A DNA stretch of 64,000 nt from positions 34,071,435 through 34,135,434 of the forward strand of contig CM061223.1 in the NCBI GenBank assembly GCA_030844895.1, read 5' to 3'. This document shows, in pieces, positions 36,716 to 47,990 of this stretch. The translations under genes were made by a program, and so were the position numbers. Numbering within the stretch: position 1 is the stretch's first letter; each line of letters begins with the position of its first letter. This stretch comes from Ambrosia x helenae. Taxonomy: Eukaryota > Streptophyta > Magnoliopsida > Asterales > Asteraceae. The notes under the pieces were generated by a model that did not search any database, was not told the DNA's origin, and worked only from the letters and a program-made list of their open reading frames with translations.

Positions 36716-37454
36716 TCATACACACACGTAAAACACAATGACATGGGTATGCCCAATTCATTGTGTTTTAACCCAGCATTATGTTTTTTTCATTGTGTTT
36801 TATAAGACCGGTTATTCTTACAAATTATGTGTGTTTTAGCATTGTTTTTTAAAATGAAAGCTTACTATTAAGTTATTTCATCGTGTTTTTCATTAAACAA
36901 AACACATAAACATATAACATTGAAATGAAAACCAAAATTGAGATAAAAAGCACAATCGTGGTGGAAAATAAAACACAATTTAATTGAAAAAAACAAATTT
37001 GAGAATTTGATAACCTGAGAAAACGCAATGAAACAAAAAACACCACTTACGAAAGAACAACAACTAATGACGGTTGAAAGAGAAAGAACTCTAACTAACA
37101 ATGGTGAAACCAGTTGTAGTTGTGGTGGCAGTGGGCGGCGCAACGGTGACGGTGGAATGGTGGTTTTAGATCTGAAAATTGAAACAGGTGGGTGGAGATA
37201 AAAGTGCTGAGATGGTGCTGGTGGTTTCACATTTTGTTTCAAACATGATGGTGGTGATGGTGTTGGTTGTGATTTGGTGGTGTGTGGTTTTGAAAATAGG
37301 TTCATGAGAAACAAGGAAAGAGAAATAGAGATTATGAGACATTCAAGACATGTAAAATGTTTAAAATCATACTTTCTATTTGATCTCACACCATATTTTA
37401 GTATAGTAGATTTTTATTTGCATGATGATTGTAAAGCATGATTTTAATCACTTC
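36716..37454. other. Intergenic stretch without a supported gene
   Basis: The TGTGTTTTA motif and its complement recur in 36730-36990. A 173-codon minus-strand frame exists, but it starts at GTG and is low-complexity. Confidence 0.5.
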
Positions 37455-37842
37455 AATGATCCAAATTACCGGGGTGTCCCCCCTTGTTGGGCTTCGGGAT
37501 AGTGGGTTTGTGGCCGGACAAGCGGTCATGAGAGCTGAATCCAAAAAAGTGGAAAAGCATGCTAAAGCATGTGAGGATAATCAGCATGTTTTCGTTCCCT
37601 TGGCCTTCGACACGTTCGGGTCCTTGGCACCGGAGGCGGTGCGATTTTTGGCTCGGGTTCAACGAGTAGTGCACAGCAACTTTTCCACCCCCAAGGGCGG
37701 GGTTTTGTTTTTAGCAGATTAGGATTTTCTATTCAAAAAGGGGTGGCGGCGCAGCTTGTTGCCCGCCTACCTACCATTCTTATGTAATTTACCCTTTTTT
37801 TTATCAATGAAATTTTCCATTTTTCTATGGCTAAAAAAAAAA
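37455..37842 (+). mobile_element. LINE-like 3' end, copy 1
   Basis: The frame reads TGVSPLVGLRDSGFVAGQAV and HAFDTFGSLAPEAVRFL-type residues, then VQRVVHSNFSTPKGG, and continues with a shift into KKGW and LPAYLP-like residues. I recognise the C-terminal tail that follows the reverse transcriptase in a plant non-LTR family, where it is normally preceded by the zinc region seen in copy 2. A polyadenylation-like tail (ATCAATGAAATTTTCC...AAAAAAAAA) ends it at about 37842. It is strongly 5'-truncated. Confidence 0.6.
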
Positions 37843-37927
37843 TTATAATCACTTATAATGTTAAGCACTCTCTCGTAAATAACTAAATCACTATTCATTT
37901 ACAGTCAACTGTAACTAAGCTTTAAAT

Positions 37928-38545
37928 ATCGGCTCACGATCCCTTTTAATTTGTGGATGAGCCTTGCCCTGTATGTAAAAAGGTTTGTTTAGATAAATTT
38001 GGTAAGCACGTTGTTTATTGTAAGGAGCTGTCGGGATTCAAATACCGACACGACCTGATATAGGGATGTCTTGTGGGATGTGTTTAGGCGAGCTGGGATC
38101 TCCGCTAAGAAAAAGGCCCCCATGAACTTCCTAATTAACCCACTTGAAGGAAGGTTCACCCTACGCCCCACGGATGTTCTCGTGTTTGGTTGAACAAGTG
38201 GCATACATGCTTGTGTAGACCTCACTAGGGTGTCTCCCCTAGTAGGACTTAGAGAAACCGGGTTTGTGCAGGGGTAAACGGTCTTGAAGGCGGAGTCCAA
38301 AAAGGCTGCTAAGCACGAAACAACCTATTCCGAGAACCAACGGGTGTCTATGCCCTTCACCTTTGATACATTTGGGTCTTTCGCCCTCTAGGCTATCCGT
38401 TTTCTCGATCGAGTGCAAAAGGTTGTTCACAATAATATTTTGACTTCAAGGAACCAAGAGTTTACTTTTACCAGGATAATATTTACAATTCAAAAGTAGA
38501 TAGCGACACAACTTATTTTCCACCTACCTGCCATTATCTTGTAAT
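37928..38545 (+). mobile_element. LINE-like 3' end, copy 2 (more decayed)
   Basis: It starts with a zinc-type segment CPVCKKVCLDKFGKHVVYCK and continues ELSGFKYRHDLI. With several stops and shifts it then reads MNFLINPLEGRFTLRPTDVL, VSPSRT and TFDTFGSF. It overlaps the region kept by copy 1 and lies in the same orientation just downstream. Longer but older than copy 1. Confidence 0.6.
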
Positions 38546-38640
38546 CTCATGTAATTTGATACTTGTTATCTCCAATATTTCCTCTTAACAACTCAAGTCA
38601 TTTTCTAAAAACAAAAGGAGGGAAAATTTACACTCACTAT

Positions 38641-38850
38641 GAGGGTGTTTGGGATTGCGTTTTAAATCTGATTTTTAGATTATTGCGTTTTGAAAACGCA
38701 GATAATCAGTTTTTAGTGTTTGGATTGCGTTTTGAAAACGCAGATAATTCGATTTTTAGGCTACCAAAACGCAATAATCTATAAGCAGCTCCACCCCTGC
38801 TTTTTCAAAACGCATAATCTCTTTTGAATAATCAATCCCAAACACCCCTT
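38641..38850. mobile_element. MITE with GGGTGTTTGGGATTG terminal repeats
   Basis: The left end GAGGGTGTTTGGGATTG is the inverse of the right end CAATCCCAAACACCCCTT (inside 38833-38850). Internal GCGTTTTGAAAACGC palindromes occur twice. At about 210 bp it resembles plant hAT-like MITEs. It lies about 180 bp upstream of the trihelix gene start. The target duplication is not clear. Confidence 0.75.
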
Positions 38851-39028
38851 ATATCCACAAACAAACAAGGTTCCATTTATGCACACACAACAAAACCATA
38901 AGGACCAATAATACCAAACCCCCCACACACAAAATTTAACCACAAATTTTACCCACACAAAAAAAAAAAGTCACCACTCACCAATCCAATCCTCAGCCAC
39001 TATTACCTTTTCACCGTAACCAAAACAA

Positions 39029-41650
39029 ATGGAAGTCTTCGCCGGCGACCACGGCCTCCCAAACGACGTCGTACTCTTCTCCGACACCCACCACTTCCCT
39101 CCCTTCACCCTACCCACCACCACCCCTACCCCCACCCCCACCCCCACCGACACCTTTTCCGACCACGACCATTTCCCGCCGCCGCCGCAAAAGCTCCGAC
39201 CAATTAGGTGCCACGTCCGCAGCAGCTTATCCGACCGGTGCACGTTAGCTGATCCCGTTGATGATAAGACTCTGCTGAGCTGGCAGCCGGAAAGTGGTAG
39301 CGTTGTTCCACCAAATTGTGATGGTTTAGGGTTACCGGTAAAAGAAGGTTTAACTGAGGCTGCATTGAGGTAGTTTTTTTTTTTTTTAATTTATTTTTAT
39401 TATTTTGTGGTTATTACTTATGTTTAATAAAAATTACGCTATGTAATTTTATATGTTGTTAGAAATAATATAAGTTAGGAGGCTAGCCTCGGTCATTTTT
39501 TTTTGTTAAGTAAAACATATAAAAAGTTGTATTATTTTTACGTTTTCATGTTTGATACTTGTGATAATCGCGTTATCTTTCTCTTTCTGACTTGTTTAAA
39601 GGATTTAGATCTGTTTTGCTGTCCCTACTTTTATTGTTTTATTACTTTGTGCTTTTAGGATATATATCTTACAAATTGCCCTTAACATGAGAAGTGAAGT
39701 TTTTTTTTTTATATATATATATATATATTGTTAAACATGTATTTTAGTACTGAAATCTAAAAAAAAAAAATAGTATAGAGCAATTACGTAATTACTCTAA
39801 TGACGTAATTATGCTAAATGTTTTTTTTTATTTTTTTATATTATTTATCTAGAAAGCATGTTTAAGCAGTTGTGAAATTTTTTCTCCCCTTCACTTCTCA
39901 TGTTTAGTAGGTTAAACCCATTTGTATTTGATCTTTACTCTATGTATATATATTTGAAATTATTTGTTTGTCCCCTTTTTAGTATGTTAAAAGTGGGATG
40001 AATTGAAGAAATGATATATATATGTTGAGATGTTGGAAGTGTATTAGAGTATATTTTATTGTAGGTTGTTATATAATGTATGGTTTTGTTTATACTATTT
40101 TTAGGTTAAAGTTGGATTAAAGTGGTGAAATAAATGTGGAAAAGAGGGGATTAGGTGTATAAATTTAGTATGTATATATGTAGGTGGGTAGGGGGTGCTT
40201 GTATCTTTTTTTATATAATTTTTTTGGTAGGCATTTTCTTTTGTTTGGAAGGCATCTTTTTTTAGATAATGACTTGTTACTATATGTGGTTATACCAGCT
40301 TGACATTTGATTTTGCTCTCCTCATGAAAGTTGTTGACAAGATCTGTTTTCCTTTCTCTGATCCCATGTTTTATTAACAGAAACAGTAAATTTCCAGTTT
40401 TTGGCTTTTAAAATGATGTCACATATTAGGGGAAGAATAACATAAGCTTTTTATGTGTTTAGAGGTCTGCTATTTTGCCATAGGATTGATTATTACATAG
40501 ATGATATATGTGAGTCACATATTGAGCACCAAGTTGTTCATTTAGAGGATCGGGATCCAAGATATGATTTGTGTCGACGAGCAGATGGTTGGTTGGAAAA
40601 CCTTCAAGGGAGTGGCGCAATGGTAAGCGCTTGAGTAGTTGAGTTCCGTTAGTAGATCTCTCTAGTTCGAATCTAACTTCCATTGGTTCTTTTGCCTTTT
40701 GTTGAAGGGCACGTGCCCAACGCAAGTTGCATTTAATCTGATCCCAATGGTTAGTAGCGTACTAGTGGGGTCTTGTGAGTTTTCTGGTAATAGGTTCTCA
40801 TGGTTACCAAAAAAAAAAGTAGAAAAAAAGATGGTTGGATTAAAACCAGTACCTAATTTTTTTCGTGTTCCTTTTCAGCTCATCTTCATCTGATGAAACC
40901 TGCAAATTGCAAGAACCAATGGAGGAAGCCGTAAACAAGAAAAAGAGGAAGAGAAAAGCAAGGAGGAAGATGGAGTTGTTTGTTGAAAGCATGATGCAGC
41001 AAGTGATACAAAAGCAGGAAGAAATGCATAAACAAGTGATTGAGATGTTGGAACAGAAGGAAAAAGAAAGCATCATGCGCGAACAAGCATGGAAGAAACA
41101 AGAGACCGAGAGAGCAAAGAGAGCCGAACAAGCTAGGAAACAACACGTGTCTCACAGCCTAGCGCTCATTTCTTTCATCCAAAAGACATTGGGCAAAGAG
41201 ATTGAAATCCCAGATACTCTCGACATACAAGGCGAGAATCATCAAAGTCAAGAAAAGTCAAAGTATGATGCAGCAGGTAATGATGATACAGAAATGAATA
41301 GCGTTGAAGAATTTGAGGGTGACCCGAATCACAAAAGATGGCCAAAAGCTGAAGTGCAAGCACTTATAACAGTAAAAGTTGCTTTGAATCAAAAGTTTAA
41401 TGGAAAGGGACCGAAAGGCACGATTTGGGAGGAAGTTGCTGCTGGATTATCGGGTATGGGTTATAATCGATCACCAAAAAAGTGCAAAGAGAAATGGGAA
41501 AACATCAACAAGTATTACAGAAGAACAATGGAGAAGGGGAAGGATAGTAAATCATGCGCGTATTTCAGTGAGTTGGAAATGCTGCATAAAACAGGCTTCA
41601 TTTCATCAAATTCTCAAGATGAGGATCAAAGCATCAAGGTCTTGCCCTAG
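39029..41650 (+). CDS. Trihelix (GT-factor) transcription factor
   Basis: Two exons, 39029-39369 and 40879-41650, give about 370 residues. The donor is G/GTAG at 39369/39370 and the acceptor is TTTTCAG at 40878; the joined codon is AGC. Exon 1 is proline/threonine-rich (TPTPTPT near residue 38) and ends LTEAAL. Exon 2 begins serine-rich, then has a basic nuclear-localisation-like NKKKRKRKARRK and a long glutamate/lysine coiled coil. It ends in one trihelix DNA-binding domain at about residues 267-352: KRWPKAEVQALITVKVAL, WEEVAAGLSGMGYNRSPKKC and KEKWENINKYYRR, with the three spaced tryptophans (third position hydrophobic as in GT-2 types). A single C-terminal trihelix after a coiled coil matches Arabidopsis At5g47660. 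It probably acts in the nucleus on GT elements. A SINE sits in the 1.5-kb intron and a MITE just upstream. Confidence 0.88.
40594..40828 (+). mobile_element. SINE in the trihelix intron
   Basis: A-box-like GTGGCGCAATGGTAAGCGC is followed by B-box-like AGTTCGAATCTAACTTCC; the body ends in an A-run. Direct repeats AGATGGTTGG lie at 40584-40593 and 40829-40838. The family differs from the SINE at 25882; a truncated relative lies at 50225-50385 in inverted orientation. Confidence 0.8.
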
Positions 41651-42208
41651 AGTTCAAATTAGCGAGACGCGTTTGGGATTATGTTGTTATGATTGTATCA
41701 AATTTTGTCAAAGTGTAGACTTGATGAACCTATTTTGTTGTATTGTTGTTATAGAAGTAGAAGAAATGTTGTTCAATTTCTAATTCAATGGCAGATGCTT
41801 TAGTTTTAGTAAACTTTGACTTTGTGCAATTAAATGCTCAAGTTGCAGTTTTTCAACTGGCCCACTTCTTTATGTCTCTTGCTATTCTGTTTTGGCATTA
41901 AAAGCACCAAGTTCTGTCAACCCAATTTCGATTTTTTTGTCTTTGAACTTGTTCTCCAACAAGCAGCTCCTTATTGAAGTTATCATTGGCAAGGTGAAGG
42001 CATTCGGGTTTTTGTGAAATAGAAGTAGATTTAAAAACAAGCTTTTATCTTTAGGAAATTGGTGTAAATTTATAACTATGTAGTTGCTTTTTGTTCCGCC
42101 ACTCCGTCTCGGGAGTTTGGCTCGTTTGTTGATTTTAATGAAGTTAGCCTTTAAAAAAAAGATATATGTACATGTTTTTCAAAATTTCATGTTACCTCTT
42201 AGACAATC
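41651..42208. other. 3' flank of the trihelix gene
   Basis: The probable 3' untranslated region runs to about 41900. No further gene is seen. Confidence 0.5.
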
Positions 42209-42312
42209 AACTTATTTTTTTTTTTCAAGGGGCAAAATTTTACTCGTGAAACTTGAATTCATGACCTCCCAACTTAGGTGTTTCATTGGGCCACTAACCC
42301 CCCCAACTTGGT
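42209..42312 (-). mobile_element. SINE, minus strand, relative of the 25882 copy
   Basis: On the minus strand it reads GGTTAGTGGCCCAATG, then GGAGGTCATGAATTCAAG and AAATTTTGCCCCTTG, with an A-run after it. The order and spacing match 25882-25987, with a short deletion after the A box. No clean target duplication is seen. Confidence 0.65.
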
Positions 42313-42344
42313 CAAATTAAAATGACACTACGTGCAAACAACTT

Positions 42345-43626
42345 CTTGTAGATAGTTTGTTGGGTGGTTCGGAAGAAAAGGCTAAAATGAATTTGGTTGC
42401 TTGGCAAAGGGTTAGTGCTCCGGTTGAGTTTGGTGGTCTTGGTTTCGGCTCCCTTCAAGACGCTAACTTGTCTTTATTAGCTAAATGGTGGTGGCGCTTT
42501 AAAGTTGACCGTAACGCACTTTGGAGGAAGGTTATTTGGGCTATTCATAGCTCATCTAGGGATTGGAGTCTGATTCCTACGCGGATAACGATTTCCGGTC
42601 CTTGGAAACAGGTTTCAAAATCAATGCAATTGATCAATCAGGCTGGGACATGGGTTGGGCTATACGCGGGTTATTGGGTGACGGGCTGGGTATTTTTTTC
42701 TGGGTGGATAGCTGGGTTACGGACTTTCCTTTGGCGTCTGTTTTCCCGGCTCTGTTCGCTTTAGAAAAGAATAAATTAGCCTTGGTGGCTGATTGTGTAC
42801 TACCGTTGGGTGGCGGGTGGGGTTGGGACTGGAAACGTAGCAATTTTTCTGCAGTGGAACAGGTCGAACTCGAGCAGCTGTGCAAGCTTATTTCGGTGCC
42901 GAATCTGAGCAGCTTACAAGACAGGTGGATGTGGCGTCTAGATAGCAGCGGTATCTTCACTGTTAAGTTGCTGAAAGGGCGGCTGCACGCGTCCAGATTT
43001 GATCAAGCTGAATTCATTATAAAGAACAATTCATGGGTTCCTAGAAAGGCGATTATACTTGCTTGGAGGGCTGAACTTGGTAGACTTCCAACTAAAACAG
43101 CCCTTGCACGCAGAAACATACCGATTGGTGACGAAATGTGTGTTTTGTGGTGATGCTGCTGAATCTACGGAGCATCTATTTGTATCTTGCGGGTTCTCGC
43201 AAATCATATGGCAATTAGTGGCACAGTGGTGTAAAGTGGGTAATCCTATCATATTCCATTTTAAAGATTTACTTGAACTTCATGGCTTCATAAGTGGTTC
43301 GACAAGGAAGAAAAAAGGCATTCTACGCCATCGTGTTGACAACTATATGGTGTATTTGGAAACATAGGAATGATGCGGTGTTCAACCATTCACAGGTATC
43401 ACTTCAACGGGTTCTTGGGGACGTCAAATCTCTTAGTTTATTTTGGGTGAAGGCGAGAGCGAGACAACCTTCTCTCGATTGGGAGTCATGGAACTCTTTT
43501 AGCGTTTTTTAGTATAAGGTGTTATTGTACAAGTTGACATTTTGTATATGTGGTGTTTTGTAAGGTGTACAACTAGTTTCCCGCTAGCATTTGGTGAATA
43601 AGATTTTGTTGATCGTTCAAAAAAAA
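42345..43626 (+). mobile_element. 5'-truncated L1-type LINE, C-terminal part
   Basis: Four frames with shifts cover the end of the reverse transcriptase protein: VAWQRVSAPVEFGGLGFGSL, WWWRFKVDRNALWRKVIWAI, then GIFFWVDSWVTDFPLASVFP. The zinc-binding region follows: NSWVPRKAIILAWRAELGRL PTKTAL, MCVLCGDAAESTEHLFVSC (CX2C...HX4C) and TIWCIWKHRNDAVFNH. The frames join at about 42600, 43140 and 43300. An A-run ends the copy at about 43626. The 5' truncation is typical of LINE retrotransposition. Target duplications are not evident. Confidence 0.88.
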
Positions 43627-44299
43627 TGATCTATATCTTAAAGAGAAGTGTTCGGTGGCTTTTACTTTCATAAATTGCACTTTTGGTCCTTCCACTATTA
43701 ATTCACTTTACACCTTTCAAATTTTTAACTTTTCATTTCGTCATCACCCCTCAACTTTTAAACTTTGCGTTTTTAAAGTATGTGTACGTGGCGGTTTGGA
43801 TTCGAGTAGTTTACGTGTCGAGTTGGGTCAAATATAATATGTTTTCATTTGACAGTATAAATTAGAGTTGCTCTACATTTTGACCCCGCCACAACGTGCT
43901 ATAGGCGAAATTTCAACCCTTGATATGACTGTGTCTTTTGATTATACATGTCAATCTAAATTCATTGCTTTAGGTTTTCATCCAACCGCAATAGTACCAT
44001 GGTTGCAAAAGCCACTAGGCGGTGCCAACTCAGTTGAGCAGAGAGTTGCGAGTACTCGGTCATAGGGGTGTTCTTAGGGTTATTTTTTCAGGTTTTGGGT
44101 TTTTTGGGTCAGGTTGTTCGGGTTTTTGGCCGAGAGAAAGTGACCTGATAACCAAACCATTTAAAGTTCGGGTTGATCGTTGGGGTTATTCGTGTCCGGG
44201 TCGGGTTGTTCGGTTTTCAAGTTTAGATGTAATATGAAAACTGTTTTATTTTTATTTTAAACATATACTGAAAATTCATCGTGTTTCTTAAAAAATATT
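43627..44299. other. Intergenic, with GGGTT-rich simple sequence
   Basis: No gene. 44080-44225 is a degenerate TTCGGGTT repeat that resumes at 44860-44961 and 47089-47190. That suggests one low-complexity tract split by later insertions. Confidence 0.5.
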
Positions 44300-44746
44300 A
44301 GGGGTATTAGATTTTAATAATCCAAACTTTCAACAATTGGCAGCCAATAATTTGTACTTAAAAAATTCCCAACAATGATCTCAACTTTCAATGTATTGGC
44401 CGACAATGAACTTTGTTAACTGGGAACTAACTCAGTTAGTGTAAGCAGACGTATATGATGACATGGCATGCCTGGCATGGATAATGACATGGATGTTGTC
44501 GTGGCATGCTGACGTTGACGTGGATGCTGACAAGGCATGTTGATGTTGTCATGGATGCTGACGTGGACGTTGACATGGCATGCCATGTCAGCGTCCACTA
44601 ACTTGGTTAGTCATTAGCTAAAAAGGATTCACTAGAGGAAAAATGTCTGAAAGTTGAGATCGTTGTTGGGAATTTTTGAAGTACAGATTATTGTCGATCG
44701 ATTGGTGAAAGTTTGGATTATTAAAATGTATTACCCTAAAATAGTA
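44300..44746. mobile_element. Foldback MITE with ~100-bp terminal inverted repeats
   Basis: The left end TTTTAATAATCCAAACTTTC, followed by AAAATTCCCAACAATGATCT, is inverted at the right end (AGATCGTTGTTGGGAATTTT, GAAAGTTTGGATTATTAAAA). The centre (44455-44600) is a tandem degenerate GATGCTGACGTGG/CATGG repeat. A 9-bp A/T-rich flank (AAAAAATAT and AAATAGTAT) could be a diverged target duplication. Confidence 0.75.
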
Positions 44747-44961
44747 TCTGAATTTAGACATTATTTGACAGCATGATATAGTGTTTAAAAGTTCTAAAAC
44801 TTAGTGTTTGAGATGCCAAATAATGTAAATTTAAACCCATCTATAAAAAAAGTCACTAAATGTTTGGGTTTTTATTCGGGTTTTGGATTTCGGGTTGTTT
44901 GGGTTTTTTGTTGGGAAAAAGTGACCCGATAACCGATCCATTTAAGGCTCGAGTTGGTAGG

Positions 44962-47088
44962 TGTGACATCTGGCAAAAATCGGTGTGTTTCCGTACGTAA
45001 TTAGTATATGTAATTAACGGTAGTTAAGTGCAATTCTAAATTAATTGTGTTAATTTAGCCTTTAGAGAATAGCAAATTCCCCATAGAATGCATAGGAATG
45101 CATTTGTTTAATTAAAGGCACGGCAAAATCGCGTGCAAATGAACTTGTCCGGAACGGACGTTGGTTTGGTTAGTACTATTGGTGCTTGACAAGGCCTACC
45201 CCTAATCGATAACGTCGATTATGCAACTGTGTAAGCCATGGGTGTAACATCGCAAAATTTTCCCCAAAATTTTAATACATAAAAAGCCCTTATATATATA
45301 TATATATTTTATTACACCTTTATCATTAATATTATACAAATGTGCCTAAATCTTTATTTATCCTAACTCACAACTTATATACATACATAAATGTATATAA
45401 ATAATAATAATAATAATAATATGATTCTAAATTCTTTTTTTTTTTTTCACATACAAGATTTTTTTTTTAAATAAAGCCTTGAGTCAAATAGTCAAACAGT
45501 CAAAGTCTTAGTCAAATAGTCAATTCATCATAAAACCTTACTTTATGGTGTTGACCAATTTTAATGGCTAATTGACTCCAAAACTAGTATAAAAACCCAC
45601 CTATGACCCATTATACTTTGCACCTCTAAATCGATTGTTTCAATCCGATTAAACTTTCCCTCATACCTTTCTTCTATAGTCTATTACTTCTACAATTGAA
45701 GCTTCGATTATAAGCTCTTGTAATTGGCGAATTGGAAGCTTGATATTCTTTCTTTTTCGTTTTCTTCAATTTGGACTAGCTACGTTGTTGAGTCTTTGGG
45801 ATTCGCCTCGCATACATTCACAACACATTATTCTATTTTTTTTACGAGACATAACATTTTGCTAAGGTGAGTTTTACATAGCCCCTTTTCTATTTATCAT
45901 CATTTTTGGGGTGAAACATGTTACAACATCATTTATGCAATTCAATCATCAATGTGTCTATGTGTTTTTCTATGTTGCATTATGTCTTGAACATGACTAG
46001 GGTAAGCACAATTCTAGCATAAACATTGATCAACCGACGGTATACATTGATAGATCTATTGGACTGACAATCCCACCCGGATACGTGCCTCCTACAAAGG
46101 TAGCGTGGGTGTTTGTTACTGCAATATAAACGAGTGAACCATGAGCGTATGGGATGTACCACAATACAACAGTCACAAGGGTTGATTATGCACTCGATTT
46201 ACTTCTAGTATGTTTTCACATATGGACTAGACTTGCCATGACACATGAATTGCACAACAATTTTATTCGATTATCAAAACCTATGTAATTCTCACCAACT
46301 TTTGTTGACCCAAAATATTTTCAACTTAACATGTTTCAGGTTCTACTTGTTTGAAGATTCGAATTAATGCTTGAAGATGTGTGCATAGTTTTATTCAATT
46401 TGATGTACGAATTCTTGTAGAACAATTGTATGTAATTTATTTAAATCATTTAATGAAATTTATTATTCACCATGAGCTACTGAACAATTATCAATACGTG
46501 ACATCCCGATGTTTCCGCCATCGGTTGGGGTGTTACAATGGGTGCACGTATTCTAAACTAAGTTGTTATTTTCCGAGAAACAACTTATGCTCGCGGGGAA
46601 TTGCTAATCTTGGTTTGGTTATGGGCTCAAGGGATTGCTCGTCATAGTTTTTGTAAGAGCTATCTACTCCTTACGATGGCCACTACTTGTGTTTGTTCCA
46701 CACATGTTGTGGTTGTTAAAATGTTGTTGTTATGGAACTAAAACCTGTGAACTCACCAATATTTTATATATTGACGTTTTTTAAACATATCTTTCAGGTA
46801 ACTAAGTGCTGAATAGATATGATGCTAGTGCGGTGGTGCGGTGGAATATGGGATGTCAGGTACTTGTCGGGGTTTCATTGATATTTTCCATTGGGTTGGG
46901 ACTTGAATGGAAAAACCCCATGTGTGAACTTGTTGTTTGTTGTTTTGTGTACTGTTGTGACAAGGTACTCATTTTTCGACATGTTAATGAAATTATCTTT
47001 TCAAATTAAATATGGTTTGTGTTAATCTTGACTTTGATATGCTTTCGAGCGTTGCGCCACGTGTTTCCACCATTGGCGTGGTGTCACA
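44962..47088 (+). mobile_element. Internally deleted solo LTR, relative of the 4-kb LTR
   Basis: It starts TGTGACATCTGGCAAAAATC and ends GGCGTGGTGTCACA, matching the two ends of the LTR at 9300-13325. The first approximately 210 bp match 9300-9510. Homology then jumps to the LTR region near 12620, so about 3.1 kb including the four clustered stem-loop units is absent. The fifth stem-loop unit is also missing at 46710. Flanks GTAGG and GTCGG agree at four of five bases. Another LTR is nested at 45243-46537. Confidence 0.8.
45243..46537 (+). mobile_element. Solo LTR nested in another solo LTR, perfect target duplication
   Basis: TGTAACATCGC to GGGGTGTTACA, 1295 bp, flanked by ATGGG at 45238-45242 and 46538-46542. 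It splits the homologue of CTGGGGTGCATATATTC of the outer LTR. Orientation is by resemblance of its ends to plant LTRs (TGTAACATCGC start). No interior or gene is seen. Confidence 0.88.
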
Positions 47089-47190
47089 GTCGGGTTTGAG
47101 TTATTCGGCTTCGGGTTTTTCGGGTATTCTCTAATTCTGGTGGCTTCGAATTCGGGTCGGGTTTCAGGTTTCGGATAAAAATGAACAACC

Positions 47191-47990
47191 CTACTCGGTC
47201 ATAGTTAGGGAGTACTTACTCAGCCTAGGCAGGATTTTTACAACCATGCGCAATACTATTGAGTTAAATCAAATACGTCAAAATGCATGTTTTCATATGG
47301 TTAACGTATTATATAACACTTGGACTAACCCATTCGGTATTTGCAATGTACTCAAGCCACAAGACGTGCAGGTCCATTAACTAGTTTGTATTTAAAATGG
47401 ACAAAATTGAAGGGGTAGTATTCCATGTCACAAAAAAAAGTCTACATGTATAGTTGATGATGATTGTTGAGAGATTATTTTATGCAAATTAACGAAACAT
47501 GTTGATTATTTAATGGCATTAACCTATTTTTAATGGTTATCATAATCATGAAACAGTTTAGACATTGGTACATGCATCATCCAATGTCCTAAAGTACATC
47601 TTTCCACAATAAAAAAAAAACAAATATTAACTTAGAACTAAACCTGCCAACTAATATATTGTGATTGGATTGGAATGAATAAAAAGAAAAGAAAAGATAA
47701 AAAGATTTGAAATATAGAAGGACCATATAGAACCATCCAAAAGTCATAAACCAAAGTAAATAACAAAGTACATGCATTAGGCAAGGAGGGTGGTGGTCAA
47801 ATGCACCTTAACCAAAACACTCAATGCTAACTAACTTTGGTAGCTCCGGCGAATAACCGGTTCTTGTTCACTGCACCACCATGCCACGTGTCCCCCACCA
47901 CCACCCCTTCATCTTCCTACCTATATTTTTATCTCTCATCCATCAATCAACCCCTCATTTCATTTCTTTTTCTAGTGAGAGAGAAAACAT
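47191..47990 (+). promoter_or_regulatory. Upstream region of LEC1-LIKE with two RY motifs
   Basis: CATGCAT occurs at 47571-47577 and 47771-47777, about 415 and 215 bp before the start codon. RY (CATGCA) boxes are bound by the B3 factors LEC2, FUS3 and ABI3 in seed genes. A TATA-like CTATATTTTTAT lies near 47920. The CT-rich stretch after it is a plausible leader. The regulatory role is inferred. Confidence 0.5.

Noticed and set aside
36868..37389. 173-codon minus-strand frame, the longest between 36 and 37.5 kb
   Set aside because: It starts at GTG, is Phe/Ser/Pro-rich and has no motif, splice context or homologous copy. Likely chance.
40865..41155. Minus-strand frames over trihelix exon 2
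   Set aside because: Complements of Lys/Glu-rich coiled-coil codons giving Leu/Phe-rich peptides; not genes.
43990..47250. One large element with inverted ends (GGTTGCAAAA... and ...TTTTTACAACC; CTCGGTCATAG on both sides)
   Set aside because: The similarity is short and patchy. The span is better explained by a simple-sequence tract with separate insertions.
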